Positions 16,608-25,509 of a DNA stretch of 64,000 nucleotides are shown here, piece after piece (the stretch's first letter is position 1; every line of letters starts with the position of its first letter). The DNA lies in the NCBI RefSeq assembly GCF_048087625.1, contig NZ_CP159805.1, positions 434,001-498,000 on the forward strand, read 5' to 3'. The stretch comes from Pseudothioglobus sp905182815 (lineage in GTDB: Bacteria; Pseudomonadota; Gammaproteobacteria; PS1; Pseudothioglobaceae). A program made the position numbers and the translations under genes. Below the pieces are notes generated by a model. That model was given only the letters and a program-made list of their open reading frames with translations. It did not search any database and was not told the DNA's origin.

Positions 16608-17174
16608 CTAAGCCTTTGGTAAAGTTACGCCAGTTTGGCCTTGGTATTTTCCGTCTCTATCTTTATATGAAGTTTCACATACCTCGTCAGACTCAAAAAA
16701 GAGCATTTGAGCAACGCCCTCGTTGGCATATATTTTTGCAGGTAAAGGTGTTGTATTAGAAAACTCTAGAGTTACGTGTCCTTCCCATTCTGGCTCAAGT
16801 GGAGTGACATTAACAATTATGCCGCACCTTGCATAAGTGGACTTCCCAAGGCATATAACTAGCGTAGAGCGAGGAATTTTAAAGTACTCAACTGTTCTTG
16901 CGAGTGCAAAAGAATTTGGAGGGATAATGCATTCATCTGAGTCAATTTCAACAAAGCTTTTGGCATTAAAATTTTTAGGATCAACAATATTGTGATTGAT
17001 ATTGGTAAATATTTTAAATTCAGTTGAGCAGCGAACATCATAGCCATAGCTAGAGGTGCCATAAGAGATTATTTTTTGATCGTTTGATTGTCGAACTTGT
17101 TTTGGCTCAAATGGATGAATCATCCCATTTTCTAGGGACATTTTACGAATCCACTTGTCTGATTTTATACTCAT
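16608..17174 (-). CDS. dcd: dCTP deaminase
   Basis: Converts dCTP to dUTP in the route to dTTP. The 188-aa reading from the internal ATG (MSIKSDKW) is chosen rather than a start nine codons upstream, because Pseudomonas-type Dcd begins exactly there. Conserved segments are SSYGYDVRC, NSFALARTVEYF, CLGKSTYARCGI, the catalytic-Glu stretch GHVTLEFSNTTPLPAKIY, and the C-terminal YQGQTGVTLP lid. A dUTPase activity cannot be excluded without a search but is not expected of this subfamily. It lies between mraY and prfC on the minus strand. Confidence 0.95.
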   Translation of the reverse strand: MSIKSDKWIRKMSLENGMIHPFEPKQVRQSNDQKIISYGTSSYGYDVRCSTEFKIFTNINHNIVDPKNFNAKSFVEIDSDECIIPPNSFALARTVEYFKIPRSTLVICLGKSTYARCGIIVNVTPLEPEWEGHVTLEFSNTTPLPAKIYANEGVAQMLFFESDEVCETSYKDRDGKYQGQTGVTLPKA

Positions 17175-17207
17175 GAATTTTATTTTACAGTGCGTAAACA
17201 ATCAACA

Positions 17208-18293
17208 TTATCGAATCTTTATACTGGCTAAACTAATTAAAACCAAAATCAGGGTAATTATCCAAAACCTTACAATAATTTTTGGCTCTTTAAGTCCTTT
17301 TTTCTCATAGTGATGATGCAGTGGCGCCATTAAAAAGATTCTTTTTTGAGTGCGCTTAAAGTAGCTTATTTGGATAATTACTGATAAGGTCTCAGCAACA
17401 AATATGCCGCCCATTAGAATTAACAGTATCTCCTGGTGAACAATAATAGCAATAACCCCTAAGATTGCACCTAAAGAGAGCGATCCAGTGTCACCCATAA
17501 ATATTTCAGCTGGGTAGGTATTAAACCAAAGAAAGCCAAAGCCAGCTCCTACTAATGCTGCGCATAGAACGAATATTTCACCTGTTCCTGGCATGAATGG
17601 CATATTCAGATAGCCTGAGAAATTATAATTTCCCCCAATATAAGCAAAAACTGCAAGTGCTCCACTGATTAAAATTACAGGCATTATTGCTAAGCCATCT
17701 AGACCATCTGTAAGATTGACAGAATTTGAGCTTCCAACAAGTGCAAACCAGCCAATAATTAAAAAAGAAAGCGTATTAAGCGGAATAATAAGGTCTTTGA
17801 AGAATGGAATCAATAGCTCTGCGCCAATAGTTTTAGAATTTAAGCTCAGTAGCCACACACAAATTAATATTGCGCTAATCGACTGCGCCAGGATTTTTTG
17901 TCTTCGACTTAGACCATCTGAGTTTTGTTTTTTAATTTTTAGATAGTCATCGATAAAGCCAATTGTACTAAAAAGAAGAGCTGTAACAATTACTATCCAG
18001 AGAAATGGGTTGTCCCAATCTCCCCAAATAAGGACACTGATAAAAAAAGCAAAAAGTATTAGGACTCCTCCCATAGTTGGAGTTCCTGCTTTTTCTAAGT
18101 GAGTTTCTGGGCCATCATTACGAATCACTTGACCAATTTGATAATGCTGAAGTTTCGAAATAATCCATTTGCCAAGAACTAATGTAATAAGAAGGGCGGT
18201 CATCATTGCAAATACAGCTCTTACAGTTAAATAGCTTAGAACATTAAAGCCAGTATCTAATGAGGATAGAAAGCTTAATATTTCTAAAAACAT
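17208..18293 (-). CDS. mraY: Phospho-N-acetylmuramoyl-pentapeptide transferase
   Basis: An inner-membrane enzyme that moves phospho-MurNAc-pentapeptide from UDP to undecaprenyl phosphate, giving lipid I. At 361 aa with about ten membrane helices it matches E. coli (360). Catalytic motifs are GTPTMGG, FIDDYLKIKKQ with the Asp pair, VNLTDGLDGLA, FMGDTGSL and the APLHHHYEKKG loop. It is not beside other mur/fts genes: neighbours are dcd downstream and a prolyl isomerase 2 nt upstream, so the usual dcw context is absent. Confidence 0.96.
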   Translation of the reverse strand: MFLEILSFLSSLDTGFNVLSYLTVRAVFAMMTALLITLVLGKWIISKLQHYQIGQVIRNDGPETHLEKAGTPTMGGVLILFAFFISVLIWGDWDNPFLWIVIVTALLFSTIGFIDDYLKIKKQNSDGLSRRQKILAQSISAILICVWLLSLNSKTIGAELLIPFFKDLIIPLNTLSFLIIGWFALVGSSNSVNLTDGLDGLAIMPVILISGALAVFAYIGGNYNFSGYLNMPFMPGTGEIFVLCAALVGAGFGFLWFNTYPAEIFMGDTGSLSLGAILGVIAIIVHQEILLILMGGIFVAETLSVIIQISYFKRTQKRIFLMAPLHHHYEKKGLKEPKIIVRFWIITLILVLISLASIKIR

Positions 18294-18295
18294 TA

Positions 18296-19288
18296 TTATT
18301 TATCCTTTGCAGAAATCAGAATTAGTTCAAATATTATGAATGAGTCTTGAGGTATGTTGCCACTTGGAGCATCACCAAATACATATTCATAGGTTGCAAT
18401 AATAGTACGATCTTCTCCAATGGACATTGCTTGAGTATTTTCCTCAACAATTCTAATTATTTCACCACTTCCAAGCGTGAAGTCAATTGGGCTTCCTGGC
18501 GCACGCATTATTTGTCCACTGTTAGCTTTTAATGCTATATCTACTGAAACAAGCTGACCTTGATTTGCTAGATTGCCATCACCTTCCTTATTAATTCTTG
18601 TGAAGTAACCTAAATCATTTTTTGTAGCATCTGGATAAGCGGAAGTAGCAAAGTCTTCAAAGTCAACTTGTCGCAAAGCTTGTTGAGCAATAATTCCTTC
18701 ATTTGCTTTTGCTAGTAGATCATTAAATGAGCCTTCATTAGCAATAAATTCATTTGCATTGTCACCAATACGCTCAATTTTTACAGTCTCCAAAGTATCA
18801 CCTTTTTGAATGGAATTTACAACGTCCATGCCCTCAACGACATGACCAAAAACTGTGTGCTTGCCATCTAGCCATGGAGTTGGCACATGAGTAATAAAAA
18901 ATTGCGATCCATTCGTTGCCGGTCCAGAGTTAGCCATTGATAGGATTCCAGGTTTGTCATGCATTAAATCGGTAAATTCATCTGCAAATCGATAACCAGG
19001 GCCACCAGTGCCATCTCCCTTGGGATCTCCACCTTGAATCATGAAGTCATCTATTACTCTATGAAAAAATATGCCATCATAAAAAGGAACGCCAATATCC
19101 TTGTTACTTTTTTTAGTGCCTTCTGATAATGCAATAAAGTTGATTACAGTTAGCGGCGCGTTTTTATAAGCCAACTCAACAACTATTTTTCCTTTATTGG
19201 TCTGCAAATGTGCATAAATTCCATCATTAGTTGCAGCAAATGACATAGAAGAAAATAATAATGAAAAAACAACTAAAAGTACTCTCAT
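18296..19288 (-). CDS. Secreted cyclophilin-FKBP fusion peptidyl-prolyl isomerase
   Basis: Starts at MRVLLVVF with AGGG upstream; a longer in-frame reading is rejected because it would bury the signal peptide (residues 1-19, SMSFA-ATN). Residues about 23-185 are a cyclophilin domain with FHRVIDDFMIQGGDP and NGSQFFITHVPTPWLDGKHTVFG. After a linker, residues about 240-330 resemble an FKBP domain: VSVDIALK, a DFTLGSGEIIRIVEE stretch, and a C-terminal strand ending in IIFELILIS. The product is probably a periplasmic protein-folding catalyst. Whether the FKBP half keeps an active site is uncertain. It is 2 nt upstream of mraY, likely one transcript. Confidence 0.85.
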   Translation of the reverse strand: MRVLLVVFSLLFSSMSFAATNDGIYAHLQTNKGKIVVELAYKNAPLTVINFIALSEGTKKSNKDIGVPFYDGIFFHRVIDDFMIQGGDPKGDGTGGPGYRFADEFTDLMHDKPGILSMANSGPATNGSQFFITHVPTPWLDGKHTVFGHVVEGMDVVNSIQKGDTLETVKIERIGDNANEFIANEGSFNDLLAKANEGIIAQQALRQVDFEDFATSAYPDATKNDLGYFTRINKEGDGNLANQGQLVSVDIALKANSGQIMRAPGSPIDFTLGSGEIIRIVEENTQAMSIGEDRTIIATYEYVFGDAPSGNIPQDSFIIFELILISAKDK

Positions 19289-19428
19289 AATAACCCTAGA
19301 AATAAAATGATTAATGATACCCAAAATCATCTTTATTTTTACTCTGATACGTTAAAATATCCATCTATTGAATACAGGATACAGCTGGATTGGTTGTATT
19401 AAATTATTATCTAACTTGAGGATCGTTT

Positions 19429-19674
19429 ATGTCTTTGCTTATTACAGATGAATGCATTAATTGTGATGTCTGTGTTCCTGAATGCCCGAACGAGGCTATT
19501 TATATGGGCGAAGAGATCTACGAAATCGATGGCGATCTTTGTACTGAGTGTGTAGGGCATTTTGATACACCGCAGTGCGTTGAGGTATGCCCAGTTGATT
19601 GTTGTCTCCCAGATCCTGACAGGGTTGAGACCGATGAAGTGCTTTTAGCAAAAATTAAAGATCGGGAAAGCTAA
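19429..19674 (+). CDS. yfhL: 2[4Fe-4S] ferredoxin, YfhL type
   Basis: An 81-aa ferredoxin with two cluster sites. The first is CINCDVCVPECP (Cys-x2-Cys-x2-Cys-x3-Cys). The second is CTECVGHFDTPQCVEVCP, where the first two Cys are separated from the third by eight residues. That insertion plus the acidic C-terminal tail marks the Allochromatium-type/YfhL ferredoxins, low-potential cytoplasmic electron carriers. GAGG sits 8 nt before the ATG. It is divergent from the prolyl isomerase and convergent with the aminotransferase (4 nt gap). Confidence 0.92.
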   Translation: MSLLITDECINCDVCVPECPNEAIYMGEEIYEIDGDLCTECVGHFDTPQCVEVCPVDCCLPDPDRVETDEVLLAKIKDRES

Positions 19675-19678
19675 AGGC

Positions 19679-20788
19679 CTATAACGTCTTTTTTAGTGCG
19701 GACAAACAAAGTTCTATATTCTCTTTTCTTGAAGTATAGCCCATTAATCCAATTCGCCATATCTTTCCTGCCAAATTACCAAGGCCAGCGCCGATTTCCA
19801 TATTGTAATCATTTAATAAAGTGGTGCGAATCTCAGCGTCATTTGCTCCTTCAGGAATGAATACGCTATTAAGCTGAGGCAGTCTGCTAGACTTTTCAAC
19901 TAAGTAACTAATCCCAAGTTCACTTAAACCATCTCTAAGTAACTGGTGATTTTGTTGGTGTCGATTCCATGAGTTTTCAAGTCCCTCTTCACAAAGCATA
20001 ACTAAAGATTCATGAAGGCCATATAGAGTATTTACTGGAGCTGTATGGTGATATGCACGCTTTGAGCCTTTACCCCAATAACCCATCACTAAATTAAGAT
20101 CCAAAAACCAGCTTGTTACAGGCGTTTTTCGATTACTAATTTTATGAATTGCTTTTTCACTAAAGCTAACTGGTGACAACCCTGGCATAGCAGAAAGACA
20201 TTTTTGAGACCCAGAATAGATTGCGTCAATACCCCAGTCATCCACTCTTAATTCTGAGCCTACTAGTGAGGTCACTGCATCAACAATAGTTAAGCAATTA
20301 TGCTTATTGGCAATCCCACAAAGTAATTTTGCATCCGACAAGGCGCCTGTTGAAGTTTCTGCATGAACAAATGCAACAATTTTAGTATCAGGATTTTCAG
20401 TCAAGCACTGCTCAAGTTTTTGAGGGCTAACGGGTGCTCCCCAGTCATCCTCAATGATTATTTCTTGGCCACCGATTCGAGTTACATTTTCTTTCATTCT
20501 TGACCCAAAGACACCGTTGATACAAACTATAACTTTATCTCCAGGCTCTACAAGATTTACAAAGCAGGCCTCCATTCCAGCTGAGCCGGGCGCTGATATT
20601 GGCATTGTTAATGCATTATCAGTCATGTAGGCATACTGCAGCATCTCTTTAATTTCATCCATCATGTTAATAAAAGCAGGGTCTAGATGGCCAATGGTTG
20701 TTTTTGCCATTGCATTAAGGATTCTTGGGTGAACATCTGAAGGACCAGGGCCCATAAGAGTTCTTGAAGGGGGGGTAAATGATTTCAT
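19679..20788 (-). CDS. Serine-glyoxylate (or alanine-glyoxylate) aminotransferase
   Basis: A class V PLP aminotransferase of 369 aa. The N-terminus LMGPGPSDVHPRIL, the segment APGSAGMEACFVNL, and the PLP lysine in YSGSQKCLSAMPGLS are typical of the AGXT/serine-glyoxylate group. The enzyme transfers the amino group of serine or alanine to glyoxylate, giving glycine. In context the serine form is favoured: glycolate oxidase genes are divergently adjacent and malyl-CoA lyase is 12 kb away, which together supply glyoxylate as in the serine cycle. Substrate choice is not readable from sequence. No clear Shine-Dalgarno sequence before the ATG. Confidence 0.87.
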   Translation of the reverse strand: MKSFTPPSRTLMGPGPSDVHPRILNAMAKTTIGHLDPAFINMMDEIKEMLQYAYMTDNALTMPISAPGSAGMEACFVNLVEPGDKVIVCINGVFGSRMKENVTRIGGQEIIIEDDWGAPVSPQKLEQCLTENPDTKIVAFVHAETSTGALSDAKLLCGIANKHNCLTIVDAVTSLVGSELRVDDWGIDAIYSGSQKCLSAMPGLSPVSFSEKAIHKISNRKTPVTSWFLDLNLVMGYWGKGSKRAYHHTAPVNTLYGLHESLVMLCEEGLENSWNRHQQNHQLLRDGLSELGISYLVEKSSRLPQLNSVFIPEGANDAEIRTTLLNDYNMEIGAGLGNLAGKIWRIGLMGYTSRKENIELCLSALKKTL

Positions 20789-20990
20789 ATGTTTTTTTAG
20801 GAAATATAATTAATAACTCTTTATAATGTTTTCAGTCATGAGCATTATCATAGAAGCTGTGTAAATAGTTTTTAATAATATTCAAAGCAACTTGAACTAT
20901 ATTAATTGAGCTTCTATTTAATTAAGCTACTATAGGCATAAGTTAATAGAGTGCATCAATATTAACAATAATTATTTAAATGTAAGTTAT

Positions 20991-22421
20991 ATGCCTATTA
21001 TTTCAGAGTTAACCAAGGCTTTGCCCAAAAATTCAGTCATATCTGGTGAAGAGAATACTCGTCCTTTCGAATGCGATGGCCTAAGTGTTTATAAACAAAA
21101 GCCCTTAGCTGTTGCTTTACCTAGTAATGTTGATCAAATTAAAAAAGTTTTGGAAATTTGTAAGAAAAATAATACTCCTGTGGTTACAAGAGGCGCAGGG
21201 ACAGGGCTATCTGGAGGCGCTTTACCGCTTAAAGATAGTGTCGTTCTGGGGCTTTCAAAGCTAACTCGCATCCTCTCTATTGATCCAGAAGCTCAAACAG
21301 CAATAGTTGAGCCAGGAGTTCGTAATATTGCAATTAGTGAGGCAGTTGAAGAATATGGTTTGTATTATGCGCCAGACCCATCTTCTCAAATAGCGTGCAC
21401 TATTGGTGGAAATGTTGCAGAGAATTCTGGTGGTGTTCATTGCCTTAAGTATGGACTAACAGTTCAAAACTTAGAGGCAGTAAAAATATTGACAATAGAT
21501 GGCCAAGAGTTGCTTTTTTCGAGGCAAGATGAAGGCATGGGTTTATTGGCATTAATGACCGGATCTGAAGGTCTTTTGGGTGTTATATCTGAAATTACTG
21601 TTAAGCTGACTAAAAAGCCACAAGTAGCAAAACTTGTAATGGCTGGTTTTGATAGTGTTAGAGATTGCGCTAACACAGTAGCAGAAATTATTAAGATTGG
21701 AGTTATCCCAGCCGGGCTGGAGATGATGGATCAATTTGCCATTGAAGCTTCTGAGGCCTTTGCTCAGGCAGGATACCCATTAGGCGCTAAGGCACTATTA
21801 CTGTGTGAGTTAGATGGCTCTGAAGACTTGGTAAAGGAAGATTTAAATAAAGTTATTAATATACTTTCTAAAGCCTCTTCTGTAAGAGTGTCAGAAAATG
21901 AAGAGGAACGCTTACTTTTTTGGAAAGGAAGGAAGTCAGCATTTCCTGCGGTTGGAAGGTTATCTCCTGACTACTACTGTATGGATGGCACAATTCCAAA
22001 AAGATATCTTGCTGATGTTCTGGAAAAGATAAGCAGTCTTTCAGAACAATATGATCTAAGAGTTGCAAATGTTTTTCATGCCGGTGATGGTAATTTACAC
22101 CCTTTAATTCTATATGATGCCGCTCAGCCAGGAGAGCTTGAAAAAGCAGAAGACTTTGGTAATGACATCCTTAAGTTATGCGTTGATATGGGTGGATCAA
22201 TTACTGGTGAACATGGCGTGGGAATTGAGAAATTAGATGCCATGTGTCATCAATATAATAGTTCAGAGCTAGAGATTTTTCATCAAATTAAGGCGGTCTT
22301 TGATCCTCATTCTCTTCTTAATCCTGGAAAGGCTGTGCCTACGCTTCATCGTTGTGCTGAATTAGGAAATATGCATGTTCATAATGGCAATTTACCTCAC
22401 CCTGAATTGGAGCGCTTCTAG
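20991..22421 (+). CDS. glcD: Glycolate oxidase FAD subunit
   Basis: A membrane-associated flavoprotein subunit that oxidises glycolate (or D-lactate) to glyoxylate with GlcE and GlcF. FAD-binding segments are TRGAGTGLSGGALP and IGGNVAENSGGVHCLKYGLT. The C-terminal half has NVFHAGDGNLHPLILYD and SITGEHGVGIEK, the metal/substrate site of the family. The length of 476 aa is normal (E. coli 499). It is first in a tight operon with glcE (2 nt gap) and glcF. The adjacent aminotransferase consumes the glyoxylate product. Confidence 0.94.
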   Translation: MPIISELTKALPKNSVISGEENTRPFECDGLSVYKQKPLAVALPSNVDQIKKVLEICKKNNTPVVTRGAGTGLSGGALPLKDSVVLGLSKLTRILSIDPEAQTAIVEPGVRNIAISEAVEEYGLYYAPDPSSQIACTIGGNVAENSGGVHCLKYGLTVQNLEAVKILTIDGQELLFSRQDEGMGLLALMTGSEGLLGVISEITVKLTKKPQVAKLVMAGFDSVRDCANTVAEIIKIGVIPAGLEMMDQFAIEASEAFAQAGYPLGAKALLLCELDGSEDLVKEDLNKVINILSKASSVRVSENEEERLLFWKGRKSAFPAVGRLSPDYYCMDGTIPKRYLADVLEKISSLSEQYDLRVANVFHAGDGNLHPLILYDAAQPGELEKAEDFGNDILKLCVDMGGSITGEHGVGIEKLDAMCHQYNSSELEIFHQIKAVFDPHSLLNPGKAVPTLHRCAELGNMHVHNGNLPHPELERF

Positions 22422-22423
22422 CT

Positions 22424-22987
22424 ATGAGCTCAATTTCAGAAATGCAGCATAAAGTAAGGCAAGCTAATAAACTCAGAATTACTAATAATGTTAAAGATAA
22501 TAAAGAAGAGCAATTAAATATGTCTTCATATTCAGGGATAGTCGAATACTTCCCAGAAGAGTTAGTCATTACATTAAAGGCGGGAACAACTATTGATGAA
22601 GTTAATAAAATTCTCTCAAAAAATAATCAAGCTTTAGCTTTTTTTACCGGTGACTCTAAAAAAACAATTGGGTCATTGTATGCAACATCTGGAGCAGAAT
22701 TTTCAGATAGTGTTTTAGGCGTTCAGATAATTAATGGTAAGGGTGAACTGCTAAATTTTGGTGGCCAAGTTATGAAGAATGTTGCTGGTTATGATGTATC
22801 TCGCCTCTTGGTTGGCTCAATGGGTCGTTTGGCAATAATTACCCAAATTAGCTTAAAGATCTTGCCTGAAAAGGTAGCAGTGCAGTTTCATAAAAAACCA
22901 TCAATAAAAAATAAAGAGTCTTCATTAAGAGAGCAAGTTGAAATTAAGTTAAAAAAAGTATTTGATCCTTATGGAGTTTTTATCTAA
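22424..22987 (+). CDS. glcE: Glycolate oxidase subunit GlcE, shortened form
   Basis: The 187-aa product aligns by eye with the N-terminal FAD-binding part of E. coli GlcE (350 aa): IVEYFPEELVITLKAGTTI, and NFGGQVMKNVAGYDVSRLLVGSMG. After about residue 160 it jumps to the extreme C-terminal motif LKKVFDPYGVF, which in the full-length protein is some 150 residues further on. The cap/substrate region is thus missing by internal deletion, not by a frameshift: the reading frame is intact to its stop, which overlaps the glcF start by 1 nt. Probably functional as a compact subunit, but this is unproven. Confidence 0.88.
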   Translation: MSSISEMQHKVRQANKLRITNNVKDNKEEQLNMSSYSGIVEYFPEELVITLKAGTTIDEVNKILSKNNQALAFFTGDSKKTIGSLYATSGAEFSDSVLGVQIINGKGELLNFGGQVMKNVAGYDVSRLLVGSMGRLAIITQISLKILPEKVAVQFHKKPSIKNKESSLREQVEIKLKKVFDPYGVFI

Positions 22988-24141
22988 TGCATGCAGAGCT
23001 TAAACAGCCATCGATCACACAACATGAAAATGACATTGCTAGCCAAGTAATTGCCTCATGTGTACACTGTGGTTTTTGTTTACCAACCTGTCCGACCTAT
23101 CAAATTTCAGGAGATGAGCTTGATTCTCCAAGAGGTCGAATTTATTTAATAAAGTCAGCACTTGAAAATAATGAATATAGCTCTAAATCTCTAAAGCATT
23201 TGGATCAGTGCCTTACGTGTCGATCCTGTGAAACCACTTGCCCTTCAGGTGTTAAATATGGCAAGCTGCTTGAGGTTGGCCGTAATTTTATAGAGCCTAA
23301 AAGATCAATCCTGCAAACACTTTATCGATTTGCAGTAAGAAAGGTTCTATCAACACCTTTAATTTTTAAACCAGTAGGTTATTTTTTTCGACACTCTAAA
23401 ATTATTTCAAAACCAATAAAACCTGAAAAGGTAAAGTCCACAGTACTTCTTTTAGGGGGGTGTGTGCAGCCAACACTAGCTCCTAATATTAATCATAGTA
23501 TAAAAAATATATTAGCTAAATTAGATGTAAGAGTTCTAGATGACAGGCAAAGTGATTGTTGCGGCGCATTAGATCAGCACTTAGCTGCGCCAAAAGATGC
23601 TTTATCAAAAGTGAAACGTAATATTGATAAATGGACTCTAGAACTTGAGTCAAATGCAGAAGCTATTATTTCCAGTGCAAGTGGATGTGGGGTTATGGTA
23701 AAGGATTATCCAAGCCTATTTGAAGAGTCAGACCCATATTTTGAGAAAGCTAAAAGAGTTTCATCAAAAACTCAAGATATTGCAGAATATCTAGCAAATC
23801 AAGATTTAAGTGGACTGCAATTATCAGAGTTAAATGTTTCTTATCATGAGCCATGCACTTTACAACATGGCCAAAAATTAGGCGGACTTGTTGAGTCAAT
23901 CCTCTCTCAGTTTGGCTATCTTAATACTCCAATTAAGGATTCACATATCTGCTGTGGCTCTGCGGGAGCATATTCAATCTTTGAAACGGAAATAGCGAAT
24001 AAATTAATGATAAATAAACTTGAAAATTTAAATGCTTCTCAGCCAGAGATGATAGTTACTAGTAATATAGGCTGTTTGATGCATCTTCAAAAAGGCAGCT
24101 CAATTCCTGTGAAGCATTGGGTGGAGTTATTAGATGCCTAG
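22987..24141 (+). CDS. glcF: Glycolate oxidase iron-sulfur subunit
   Basis: Passes electrons from the flavin subunits to the quinone pool. Two [4Fe-4S] motifs lie near the N-terminus: Cys25-28-31-35 (CVHCGFCLPTCP) and Cys75-78-81-85 (CLTCRSCETTCP). Two CCG domains follow, seen as GGCVQPTLAPNIN ... DCCGALDQH and EPCTLQHGQKLG ... CCGSAGAYSI. Length 384 aa, E. coli 407. It begins inside the glcE stop and its last codons overlap rlmD by 8 nt. Confidence 0.94.
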   Translation: MHAELKQPSITQHENDIASQVIASCVHCGFCLPTCPTYQISGDELDSPRGRIYLIKSALENNEYSSKSLKHLDQCLTCRSCETTCPSGVKYGKLLEVGRNFIEPKRSILQTLYRFAVRKVLSTPLIFKPVGYFFRHSKIISKPIKPEKVKSTVLLLGGCVQPTLAPNINHSIKNILAKLDVRVLDDRQSDCCGALDQHLAAPKDALSKVKRNIDKWTLELESNAEAIISSASGCGVMVKDYPSLFEESDPYFEKAKRVSSKTQDIAEYLANQDLSGLQLSELNVSYHEPCTLQHGQKLGGLVESILSQFGYLNTPIKDSHICCGSAGAYSIFETEIANKLMINKLENLNASQPEMIVTSNIGCLMHLQKGSSIPVKHWVELLDA

Positions 24142-25456
24142 AGGTAGAAAGTTAAAGAGTAAAATTTATGAAATAGAGATTGAGTCATTATCCCATGAAG
24201 GCAGGGGGATTTCTCATAGTGACAACAAAGTTATCTTTACTAGAGGAGCTTTACCTGGAGAAAAAGTTATTGCATCCCGTACGCTCTCCAGAGCAAAGTT
24301 TGAAGAGGCTGATGTTGTCGAAATAATTAAATCATCACCAGATAGAATTGAGGCAAAGTGCGCTGTTTATGGAATATGTGGTGGTTGCTCATTTCAGCAC
24401 CTTTCATCTGAAAATCAAATAATTGCAAAGCAGAGCTGGCTTCAAAGTGCGTTTATTGGTCAAGCTAAGGCTGAACCTAAAAACTGGCTCGAGCCCATGC
24501 AGGTTGAGAGCTGGGGTTATCGCCGTAAAGCCAGATTAGGCGTTCGCTATGTTGCCAAAAAAGAAAAAGTTCTTGTTGGTTTTAGAGAAAGAAAGTCTTC
24601 ATTTATAACTGTGATGAGCCGCTGTGAAGTTTTACATCCGTCGCTTGGTGACAATCTAGAAATAATTGCAGACTGTATTGGTAAGCTCAGTATTAGGGAG
24701 CATATTCCTCAGATTGAGGCTGCAATTTCGGAGTCACATACAATATTAATTTTAAGGCATCTACAACCTTTAACTGAGGCTGATGAAGCTATACTTAAAA
24801 AGTGCGGTGAAACATTATCAATAACTTGGTATACGCAGAGTGGAGGCCTAGAAACCATCAAGCCTTTGATTGGAGCTGTAACTCTAACTTACTCTATTCC
24901 TGATCATAAGATTGAAATGGCATTTTTACCGAATGACTTTACTCAAGTTAATTTTGCGCTTAATCAAAAAATGATTAACCTTGCGATTGAATTGCTCGAA
25001 TTGAATGATCAAGATAGCGTTCTTGATCTTTTCTGTGGGCTTGGTAACTTTACGCTTCCTATTTCAAAATATGTTGAAAAAATAGTTGGTATAGAGGGTG
25101 ATAAAGGCTTAGTAGAAAGAGCTAAAGCAAATGCTGATGCTAATGGAATTACTAACGCCTCATTTTATAAGGCAGACCTGTCTGAAGATGTATCAGGCTC
25201 TGAATGGTTTAGAGGTCAAAAATATAATAAAGCTTTAATTGACCCAGCTAGAACTGGGGCAATTGAGATTGTTGAGCTTCTTCCAAAATTAAACATTGAG
25301 CGATTAGTTTATGTTTCTTGCAATCCTGCTACTCTTGCTAGAGATACTGCTCGTTTGATTGAATTAGGCTTTACTTTGATGAGTGCAGGCGTGATGGATA
25401 TGTTTCCACAAACTGCACACGTAGAGTCAATTGCACTTTTTACTCGTAAAAAATGA
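24134..25456 (+). CDS. rlmD: 23S rRNA (uracil-1939-C5)-methyltransferase
   Basis: A 440-aa RumA/RlmD-type enzyme using SAM and a [4Fe-4S] cluster. The N-terminal TRAM domain (residues 10-65) precedes cluster cysteines 76, 82, 85 and 164. The SAM motif DLFCGLGNFTLP and catalytic region VYVSCNPATLARD are in the C-terminal half. TrmA lacks the TRAM domain and cluster, and RlmC is shorter, so RlmD is preferred. It overlaps glcF, an unrelated gene, suggesting compaction rather than shared function. Confidence 0.93.
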   Translation: MPRGRKLKSKIYEIEIESLSHEGRGISHSDNKVIFTRGALPGEKVIASRTLSRAKFEEADVVEIIKSSPDRIEAKCAVYGICGGCSFQHLSSENQIIAKQSWLQSAFIGQAKAEPKNWLEPMQVESWGYRRKARLGVRYVAKKEKVLVGFRERKSSFITVMSRCEVLHPSLGDNLEIIADCIGKLSIREHIPQIEAAISESHTILILRHLQPLTEADEAILKKCGETLSITWYTQSGGLETIKPLIGAVTLTYSIPDHKIEMAFLPNDFTQVNFALNQKMINLAIELLELNDQDSVLDLFCGLGNFTLPISKYVEKIVGIEGDKGLVERAKANADANGITNASFYKADLSEDVSGSEWFRGQKYNKALIDPARTGAIEIVELLPKLNIERLVYVSCNPATLARDTARLIELGFTLMSAGVMDMFPQTAHVESIALFTRKK

Positions 25457-25509
25457 GTATTAACGTATGATAATATTAGATAAAATTTTAATTTCGATAG
25501 GAAAGAGAA

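Noticed and set aside
17175..17201. Longer dcd start (nine extra codons)
   Set aside because: Homologues begin at MSIKSDKW; the added residues are not conserved in memory and have no ribosome site.
19289..19330. Longer start for the cyclophilin-FKBP protein
   Set aside because: It would place 14 residues before the signal peptide; the internal ATG has a proper AGGG ribosome site.
22860..22987. glcE frameshift or pseudogene
   Set aside because: The C-terminal motif DPYGVF is in the same frame, followed by a stop that overlaps glcF as expected; an in-frame deletion explains it better.
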